Source: Actinomycetota bacterium
GTDB taxonomy: Bacteria > Actinomycetota > Thermoleophilia > UBA2241
DNA length: 7,559 nucleotides
Reading direction: 5' to 3'
Assembly (NCBI GenBank): GCA_003164655.1
Contig: PLTW01000248.1
Location: 1-7,559, forward strand
The notes beneath the pieces are model-generated. The model was not told where the DNA came from. It worked only from the letters and a program-made list of their open reading frames with translations, and made no database searches. Shown here in pieces: positions 1 through 3,866 of the stretch (the first letter of the stretch is position 1; each line of letters starts with the position of its first letter). A program made the position numbers and the translations under genes.

Positions 1-19
1 CGACCGCGCCGAGCGGGAC

Positions 20-685
20 CTACTTGAGCCTGGGGACCTTCAGCTTCTCGCCGATCGCGATCGTACTCGAGCTGGCGCGGGGGTTGAGGGCCAGCAGCTC
101 GTCGAGCGTGAGGTTGTACTTGGCGGCGATCGTCGACATGGTGTCGCCCTTGCGGACCCGGTAGTACACGTACGTCGACTTGCCCTTGATGGGCGACGTC
201 GAGGCGACCGGATGGCCGACCGTCGGCTTCGCCTTGTTGTCCAGCACGCCCGCGTGCACGCCGAGCGTGACCACGACGATGACCGCCGCCAGCAGCACGA
301 CCGGGGCGACGATACGCGGCCAGGACAGGCCGGAGCCACGCCGGCGCAGCCGTCCGGCACGCACGCGCGGCGGCGCCGGAGCCACCGGCAGTGGCTCGCC
401 GAGCCAGTCGCGGGCGCCGTCGGAGGCGACTCTGGTGGGATCGGCGCCCTGGCGGCGGCCGGGCGTGCCCTGCTGCAGCACGACCGTCGACTCAAGGTCG
501 GGCGCGCTGCCGAGACGAGCGGCGTCGGAACGCCCCCCGCCCCGCTTGCGGACCGGACGGGCGCCGCGTGTGCGGGCAAGATCATCGTCTCCGCCGAGCA
601 GGTCGTCGTCGACGGGCGGCCAGAGTGGGCCGGTCGCCCCGGGGTCGTCGCCGGGCAGGCTGCGCCGAGTCTTGTCGTCGTCCAT
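20..685 (-). CDS. Single-pass membrane protein with C-terminal LysM domain
   Basis: A 221-aa protein. Residues 1-120 are polar, Asp/Arg/Pro/Gly-rich and probably disordered. Residues 125-148 form one hydrophobic helix preceded by a basic stretch (RLRRR), which predicts a cytoplasmic N-terminus and an exported C-terminus. After a short linker, residues about 174-218 are a LysM domain: YRVRKGDTMSTIAAKYNLT, then LDELLALNP and IGEKLKVP at the end. LysM domains bind N-acetylglucosamine-containing glycans, so the protein probably contacts peptidoglycan from the membrane. No catalytic domain is attached. The ATG shares its A with the pyrF stop (TGATG on the minus strand), and GGGGG lies 6 nt upstream, so translation is probably coupled to pyrF. 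The frame stays open far upstream through pyrF, but that part is a shadow. The LysM call is firm; the biological role is unknown. Confidence 0.88.
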   Translation of the reverse strand: MDDDKTRRSLPGDDPGATGPLWPPVDDDLLGGDDDLARTRGARPVRKRGGGRSDAARLGSAPDLESTVVLQQGTPGRRQGADPTRVASDGARDWLGEPLPVAPAPPRVRAGRLRRRGSGLSWPRIVAPVVLLAAVIVVVTLGVHAGVLDNKAKPTVGHPVASTSPIKGKSTYVYYRVRKGDTMSTIAAKYNLTLDELLALNPRASSSTIAIGEKLKVPRLK

Positions 686-1599
686 CAGAAGCCCCCGATC
701 GCGTCGCGCATCTCGGCAGCCGCGGCGGCAGCGGCGCTCCGGAAGTCGCCGCCGCGTTCCCGCCAGGCGTAGATGATGGATCGTGATGCGTTGACCACGT
801 AGCCTCTCGCGTCGCCCGACGCAAGGCCCGCGAGGGCCTCGGGGCCGGCGCCCTGGGCGCCGAAGCCCGGCACGAGCAGGAAGGCGTGCGGCAGGGCGGC
901 GCGCACGGCGGCAAGCGACGTGGGAGCGGTGGCGCCGGCCACCGCTCCCACGTCGCTGTACCCGTGCGCGCCCACGTACCGCGCGCCGAGACGGGCGATC
1001 ATGTCGGTCACGTGCAGGTAGAGGGGCCGCCCGTCGCAGTCGCGTTCCTGCAGGCTCGCCGCGCCCTGGTTGCTGGTGCGGGCCAGCACGAACACTCCCT
1101 TGCCCTGGTCGCAGCGCTCGAGGAACGGCGCGAGGGCGTCGTCGCCGAGGTAGGGATTGACGGTGACCGCGTCGGCCGCGAGGCCCGGCAACGGCGCGCC
1201 GGCCAGGGCCGGCGCGCCGCCGAACACGGCGGCCGCGTAGGCGGCCGAGGTCGAACCGATGTCGCCGCGCTTGGCGTCGAGGATCACCGGCAGGTCGTGC
1301 TCGTGGGCGCAGGCGACGACGCGCCGTAGCGCCTCCCAGCCGGGCGCGCCGTACTGCTCGAAGAAGGCCGCCTGAGGCTTGACGGCCGCGACGACGTCGG
1401 CGACCGCGTCGATGACGCCGCTGGCGAACTCGGAGAAGCAGGCCGCCACGGCCCCCGCGTCGCCCAGCTCGGCGACACGCCCGGCGTAAGCCGCGCGCAG
1501 GTGGTCGGGCAGCCGCGAGAGGTCGGGGTCGATCCCCACACACACGCCGCTGCGCCGGCTGAGGATGCTTTCGGCCAGCCTGTCTGAGAAGTTCGTCAT
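685..1599 (-). CDS. pyrF: Orotidine 5'-phosphate decarboxylase (class II PyrF)
   Basis: This 304-aa cytoplasmic TIM-barrel enzyme decarboxylates OMP to UMP, the last step of de novo pyrimidine synthesis. Visible motifs in order are GIDPD (22-26), VKPQAAFFEQYG (73-84), the catalytic DAKRGDIGST (108-117, with D108, K110 and D113 of the Asp-Lys-Asp set), TVNPYLG (146-152), VLARTSN (171-177), VGAVAGAT (217-224), VPGFGAQG (243-250) and NASRSIIYA (270-278). The DAKRGDIGST form is typical of the longer class II PyrF found in actinobacteria and myxobacteria. The ATG follows AGGGTGAG directly. Downstream it overlaps the LysM gene by one base; the upstream gene lies 65 bp away. No other pyrimidine gene is in the window. 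The segment GGAPALAGAPLPG (127-139) looks longer than I remember for this loop and is encoded by an inverted repeat. A second, perfect 20-bp inverted repeat encodes residues about 215-229. Confidence 0.96.
   Translation of the reverse strand: MTNFSDRLAESILSRRSGVCVGIDPDLSRLPDHLRAAYAGRVAELGDAGAVAACFSEFASGVIDAVADVVAAVKPQAAFFEQYGAPGWEALRRVVACAHEHDLPVILDAKRGDIGSTSAAYAAAVFGGAPALAGAPLPGLAADAVTVNPYLGDDALAPFLERCDQGKGVFVLARTSNQGAASLQERDCDGRPLYLHVTDMIARLGARYVGAHGYSDVGAVAGATAPTSLAAVRAALPHAFLLVPGFGAQGAGPEALAGLASGDARGYVVNASRSIIYAWRERGGDFRSAAAAAAAEMRDAIGGF
846..862. repeat. 8-bp inverted repeat inside pyrF
   Basis: CGGCGCCC and GGGCGCCG flank a single T. The site encodes the conserved GFGAQGAG loop of PyrF, so Gly/Ala codon use in GC-rich DNA is a sufficient explanation. 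It is listed because two longer inverted repeats lie in the same gene. Confidence 0.5.
914..957. repeat. Perfect 20-bp inverted repeat with 4-nt loop inside pyrF
   Basis: The left arm (914-933) begins AGCGACGTGGGAGC. The right arm (938-957) is its exact reverse complement, ending GCTCCCACGTCGCT. The spacer is GCCG at 934-937. Pairing stops at both ends (A913 against G958). On the coding strand the element spans codons for S-D-V-G-A-V-A-G-A-T-A-P-T-S-L of PyrF, including the conserved GAVxGAT phosphate-loop region, and the reading frame is intact. No T-run follows on either strand, so a Rho-independent terminator is unlikely. The DNA could extrude as a cruciform, or the mRNA could fold into a very stable hairpin. 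Confidence 0.95.
1192..1219. repeat. Perfect 13-bp inverted repeat inside pyrF
   Basis: CGGCGCGCCGGCC (1192-1204) and its exact reverse complement (1207-1219) flank the 2-nt spacer AG. Each arm holds a GGCGCGCC octamer. The coding strand reads GGAPALAGAPLPG, an internally repetitive segment between the DAKRGDIGST active-site region and TVNPYLG. The reading frame is preserved. Confidence 0.9.
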
Positions 1600-1607
1600 C
1601 TCACCCT

Positions 1608-1619
1608 GACCAATTGGTC
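1608..1619. promoter_or_regulatory. 12-bp palindrome next to the pyrF ribosome-binding site
   Basis: GACCAATTGGTC is a perfect palindrome ending immediately before the AGGGTGAG ribosome-binding stretch of pyrF on the minus strand. Its six-base A/T-containing core (CAATTG) stands out in GC-rich DNA. The position would suit a repressor operator, or a small hairpin affecting translation start. I do not recognise it as the site of a named regulator. The rest of the 65-bp gap (1600-1664) shows no clear terminator or promoter. Confidence 0.4.
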
Positions 1620-1664
1620 GCCCGGCGGCGCAATCCTGCCCGCCAGCGCCCCCGAGCGGACCTT

Positions 1665-2450
1665 TCAGGCGGGCGGCGGGTCGCCGGCGGCGCCGGACGA
1701 GGGGTCGTCGAGCTCGCTCAGACCCTCGTCGTCGAACTCGTTCAGACCCTCGTCGACCACGTCGTCGGAGTGCCGCTGCTGGGCCTGGAAGGCGCGCACG
1801 TTCTTGCGGATGGTGTCGAGCTTGGCGCGGATGTAGTCGCGCGACGAGTCGACCGTGCCCGGTTGTTCCTCTTCCTGTTCGAGCTCCTCGGATTCGTGTT
1901 GCATCTGCCGCAGGACATCCATGAGCTGGCCATCGTCGAGGGTAGTGAGCGTGTTCAGGTCGTACTTCATAACCTTGCTGGAAGCCTCGTGGACGGCGCT
2001 CAGCTTGGAGCGCACGACGGGGTTGAAGACGGCGCTCGGGTCGACCTGGGCGGTGATCGCATCGACGTCCTTGATCCAGTCTTCCTCGCTGGCCCCGACC
2101 TTGGGGACGATCTTGATGCGGCCCTCTTCGGTCTCCTCGATGCGATCGATCGACAGGTAGGCGCGCAGAAAGCCCTCGGTGAAGGCGACCGGCACCGTGG
2201 CCGCGTAGGCAATGACCTGGAGGATCTCGGCGGCGAACTGCGTGAAGGTGCCGGTGTGCAGGTAGCTGTCCTCGATCAGGCCGAGGAGCATGGACTTGAG
2301 ATAGGGGTCGGCGCGCTCGACGGATGGCACCTTCTGCTCAGCAGGCGTGGCGGCCGCGGCGGCGGCGCTCGCGGCGGCGGCGGCGGCCTCGACTGCGCCG
2401 GCGTCGGGCGCCCCCCCGGCGTGTGCGCTCGATCCCGGTGCGTCTGCCAT
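1665..2450 (-). CDS. Unrecognised 261-aa protein, Ala-rich N-terminus and acidic C-terminus
   Basis: I do not recognise the family. Residues 1-40 are Ala/Gly-rich with a poly-Ala run (about 22-34). Residues about 43-185 look folded and mostly helical: ADPYLKSMLLGLIEDSYLHT, then TFTQFAAEILQVIAYAATVPVAF, then a charged stretch with DWIKDVDAI and LTTLDDGQLMDVLRQM. The hydrophobic patch near 72-95 is not clearly a membrane helix. Residues 186-196 are Glu-rich (SEELEQEEEQ), 203-226 form a basic helix (DYIRAKLDTIRKNVRAFQAQQ), and the tail is acidic with two copies of an 8-residue repeat (DEGLNEFD, DEGLSELD). There is no signal peptide. The ATG at 2450 is preferred over one 12 codons upstream because GGGAG lies 4 nt before it and a promoter-like -35/-10 pair lies just upstream. 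Third positions are GC-rich like the neighbours, so it is probably a real gene. It may be transcribed with pyrF. The helical, charged makeup suggests a protein-interaction role, but no function can be assigned. Confidence 0.85.
   Translation of the reverse strand: MADAPGSSAHAGGAPDAGAVEAAAAAASAAAAAATPAEQKVPSVERADPYLKSMLLGLIEDSYLHTGTFTQFAAEILQVIAYAATVPVAFTEGFLRAYLSIDRIEETEEGRIKIVPKVGASEEDWIKDVDAITAQVDPSAVFNPVVRSKLSAVHEASSKVMKYDLNTLTTLDDGQLMDVLRQMQHESEELEQEEEQPGTVDSSRDYIRAKLDTIRKNVRAFQAQQRHSDDVVDEGLNEFDDEGLSELDDPSSGAAGDPPPA
1705..1752. repeat. Two tandem 24-bp repeats in the 3' end of the acidic-tail gene
   Basis: Copies at 1705-1728 and 1729-1752 differ at only two positions, one g/a and one c/t. 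The unit is 24 bp, so the frame is kept, and it encodes the octapeptides DEGLNEFD and DEGLSELD. This fits a recent in-frame duplication that lengthened the acidic tail. Confidence 0.85.
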
Positions 2451-2486
2451 GGTTCTCCCGCCTCGTGCTCGCCGACAACTGGACAA

Positions 2487-2516
2487 ACCTTACTCCAAGG
2501 CCGAAACCCATGACAA
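2487..2516 (-). promoter_or_regulatory. Candidate promoter for the minus-strand operon
   Basis: On the minus strand a TTGTCA -35-like box (2511-2516) is followed after 18 bp by TAAGGT (2487-2492), which fits the actinobacterial TANNNT -10 pattern. Transcription would begin near 2480, giving a leader of about 30 nt that contains the GGGAG site before the ATG at 2450. This is a pattern match only. Confidence 0.45.
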
Positions 2517-2563
2517 TCGCCGACTGCCGACGAGCAGGCGAGACGCCGGGCGGGCGTTTCCGG

Positions 2564-2569
2564 TAGGCT
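2564..2569 (+). promoter_or_regulatory. Candidate -10 box for a near-leaderless otsB transcript
   Basis: TAGGCT matches the TANNNT -10 pattern and ends 10 nt before the otsB ATG, so transcription would start within a few bases of the start codon. There is no good Shine-Dalgarno sequence at a normal distance and no convincing TTGACA-like -35. Leaderless mRNAs are common in actinobacteria. Confidence 0.4.
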
Positions 2570-2579
2570 GACCGCCGTC

Positions 2580-3560
2580 ATGAAAGAAGCGCTGCCAGAC
2601 CCGGCGGACCCGGCCCGCCACCCCGGCGCGTCCGCTCCGGGCGCCGGCGCCGGCGCCCTGATCCTGCGCGGCGCCGGCTCGCTCGCCGCGGCACTGCAGG
2701 CGGTCGCAGACGAGCCGGGCGCCGGCGCTCTTCTGTGCGACATCGACGGCACCATCTCGCCGATCGTCGCCGACCCGTACGACGCCGTCGTGCCCGCGGC
2801 GTTTCGCGCGGCGCTCGAGGCGCTCGCGCCGCGCCTCGGCCTGCTGGCCTTCATCACGGGCCGCGACGTGCGGCAGGCCGCGGCCATGGTCGGCGTCGCA
2901 GAGGCCACCTATGTCGGTCTGCACGGCTTCGACCTGCTGGCGCCCGACGGTACGGTCGTCCGCGACCCCGCGGCCGCGGGCTACGTCGACAGGGTCCAGA
3001 AGATGGCCCGCCGCGTCAGCGGGCTCGATGCCGAAACCCTCGGCCTCGTGATCGAAAACAAAGGTCCCATGCTCGATCTGCATTACCGCCAGGCGCCCGA
3101 TCCCGCGGCGACCCTGGCCATTCTCGAGGCCGAGATCCTCGGGCCGGCGCGCGCGCTCGGACTGGCGGTCGCCACAGGGCATTTTCTGGTGGAGCTGCGC
3201 CCACCCGAACCGGTGGACAAAGGGACCGCGGTGCGGCGCCTTCTGCAGGCCGGCGGCCGCGGCGAGACCGCGCTGCGCAGCGCGGTCTTTCTGGGCGACG
3301 ACCTCACCGATTGCACCGGCTTCGCGGCGATCCACGCGTGGGCCGCCGAAGCCGCGCCGGCCGGCCCGGGCGACGCGCGGACGGTGGCGCCCCCCGCTGA
3401 GACGCCCGCGAAACGCCTGGCCCTCGCCGTCGCCGCTCTCACCGACGAAACGCCACGGCAAGTCCGGGACGAGGCCGACGTCTGGGTCGACGCCACGCCG
3501 GGCGTCCTGGTGGTGCTCGCCGGGCTGCTCGAGGCGGCCCGGACCCAGGCCGGCCGGTAG
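2580..3560 (+). CDS. otsB: Trehalose-6-phosphate phosphatase (HAD family)
   Basis: This 326-aa cytoplasmic enzyme dephosphorylates trehalose 6-phosphate to trehalose, the second step of the OtsA-OtsB route. HAD motifs are all visible: DIDGT (54-58) with the nucleophile D54 and acid/base D56 followed by SPI; FITGR (91-95); VGLHG (112-116); ENKG (159-162) and LDLHYR (165-170) of the cap; VELRPP (204-209); the motif III lysine K214 in DKGTAV; and GDDLTD (239-244) for Mg2+. The family usually has Glu after GDDxTD; here it is Cys (GDDLTDC). The C-terminal ADVWVDATPGVLVVLAGLLEA matches the usual ending of the family. Residues 1-45 are Pro/Gly/Ala-rich and of low complexity, so a later start cannot be excluded, although the TAGGCT box supports this ATG. 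No otsA lies next to it in the window. The enzyme assignment is strong. Confidence 0.93.
   Translation: MKEALPDPADPARHPGASAPGAGAGALILRGAGSLAAALQAVADEPGAGALLCDIDGTISPIVADPYDAVVPAAFRAALEALAPRLGLLAFITGRDVRQAAAMVGVAEATYVGLHGFDLLAPDGTVVRDPAAAGYVDRVQKMARRVSGLDAETLGLVIENKGPMLDLHYRQAPDPAATLAILEAEILGPARALGLAVATGHFLVELRPPEPVDKGTAVRRLLQAGGRGETALRSAVFLGDDLTDCTGFAAIHAWAAEAAPAGPGDARTVAPPAETPAKRLALAVAALTDETPRQVRDEADVWVDATPGVLVVLAGLLEAARTQAGR
2639..2658. repeat. Perfect 20-bp GGCGCC-based palindrome in the otsB 5' end
   Basis: The palindrome runs from GGG at 2639 to CCC at 2658, with three overlapping GGCGCC units, and encodes the GAGAG stretch of the N-terminus. A 14-bp segment of it (CCGGGCGCCGGCGC, 2637-2650) recurs exactly at 2715-2728, just before the DIDGT codons. 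Low-complexity expansion of Gly-Ala codons is the simplest origin, but it could fold near the translation start. Confidence 0.7.
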
Positions 3561-3625
3561 GGAGCACGCCGAGAGGCGCCTTCTTTGCGCCGGCCGACGC
3601 CGTGCCCGAGCACCTGGCGCGGCGA

Positions 3626-3701
3626 CCGCGAGCCCAACGCGTCGCGCCTGCAAGAGTGCGCCACGACAGGCCCAACGCGTCGCGCCCCGGAGTGTGCGCC
3701 A
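3626..3701. repeat. Two tandem copies of a 38-bp intergenic repeat
   Basis: Copies at 3626-3663 and 3664-3701 share an exact 17-bp block (GCCCAACGCGTCGCGCC, at 3632 and 3670) and an exact GTGCGCCA end. About 27 of the last 32 positions agree, and the first six are poorly conserved. The unit length breaks any reading frame. In the first copy and its flank, TGGCGC (3615-3620) can pair with GCGCCA (3658-3663), with GCGAC (3622-3626) and GTCGC (3641-3645) pairing inside it. Confidence 0.8.
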
Positions 3702-3748
3702 TCGTCCCTGCGCCCCGGGAAGGCCCGAGTCGATGTTCTTACGCTGGA

Positions 3749-3771
3749 GGGAAAGCCTCTGCGGCTCTCCC
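3749..3771 (+). promoter_or_regulatory. 9-bp hairpin in the leader of the c-di-GMP gene
   Basis: GGGAAAGCC (3749-3757) pairs with GGCTCTCCC (3763-3771) with one A-C mismatch, across the 5-nt loop TCTGC. No T-run follows, so it is not a classic terminator. It lies about 95 nt before the start codon and could be a leader RNA structure. Confidence 0.4.
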
Positions 3772-3814
3772 GACCGCCCCGGCCGCGACGACGGGACGCA
3801 CGGCCGCAGCGCGC

Positions 3815-3844
3815 ACCGGCCGGCACGTCGCACAGGCGGCCGGT
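3815..3844 (+). promoter_or_regulatory. 8-bp perfect hairpin just upstream of the c-di-GMP gene ribosome-binding site
   Basis: ACCGGCCG (3815-3822) and CGGCCGGT (3837-3844) are exact reverse complements around a 14-nt loop. The stem ends 9 nt before the AAAGG ribosome-binding site and 22 nt before the ATG, a position where folding could affect translation. CCGG/GGCC words are common in this DNA, so chance is possible. Confidence 0.35.
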
Positions 3845-3866
3845 CACAACGCGAAAGGCAAGAAGC

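Larger units (their letters stand above)
3561..3866 (+). other. 306-bp noncoding gap between otsB and the c-di-GMP gene
   Basis: No credible gene is present. The frame of the downstream protein stays open back to 3585, but the extension is Arg/Pro-rich without recognisable sequence, and the 38-bp tandem repeat here is not a multiple of three. From left to right it holds a small GGCGC/GCGCC hairpin just after otsB (3575-3591, loop CTTCTTT, no T-run), the tandem repeat (3626-3701), a weak TANNNT match TACGCT (3740-3745), a 9-bp hairpin (3749-3771), an 8-bp hairpin (3815-3844) and the ribosome-binding site AAAGG (3854-3858). I compared it with the c-di-GMP-I (GEMM) riboswitch from memory and could not fit the conserved core. 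Confidence 0.6.

Noticed and set aside
686..1543. Upstream continuation of the LysM reading frame through pyrF
   Set aside because: The upstream part is low-complexity Arg/Ala/Gly and lies over pyrF, whose motifs are intact. The ATG at 685 has a ribosome-binding site and the classic overlap.
1614..2513. A 299-codon plus-strand open frame opposite the unrecognised acidic-tail gene
   Set aside because: It has no ribosome-binding site or recognisable domain. The minus-strand gene has a start site, a promoter-like region and a more protein-like composition.
3575..3591. Rho-independent terminator after otsB
   Set aside because: The stem is only 5 bp (GGCGC/GCGCC) and no T-run follows. It is mentioned within the gap annotation only.
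3626..3701. CRISPR array
   Set aside because: Only two imperfect copies lie directly next to each other, with no unique spacers and no cas genes.
3700..3800. Possible c-di-GMP-I (GEMM) riboswitch; GGGAAAGCC looked suggestive
   Set aside because: The conserved GEMM core and tetraloop-receptor elements could not be fitted in order. Only an isolated hairpin is supported.
3585..3866. 94-codon N-terminal extension of the GGDEF-EAL protein
   Set aside because: It is Arg/Pro-rich and contains a 38-bp tandem repeat that is not a multiple of three. The ATG at 3867 has AAAGG and leads directly into a membrane helix.
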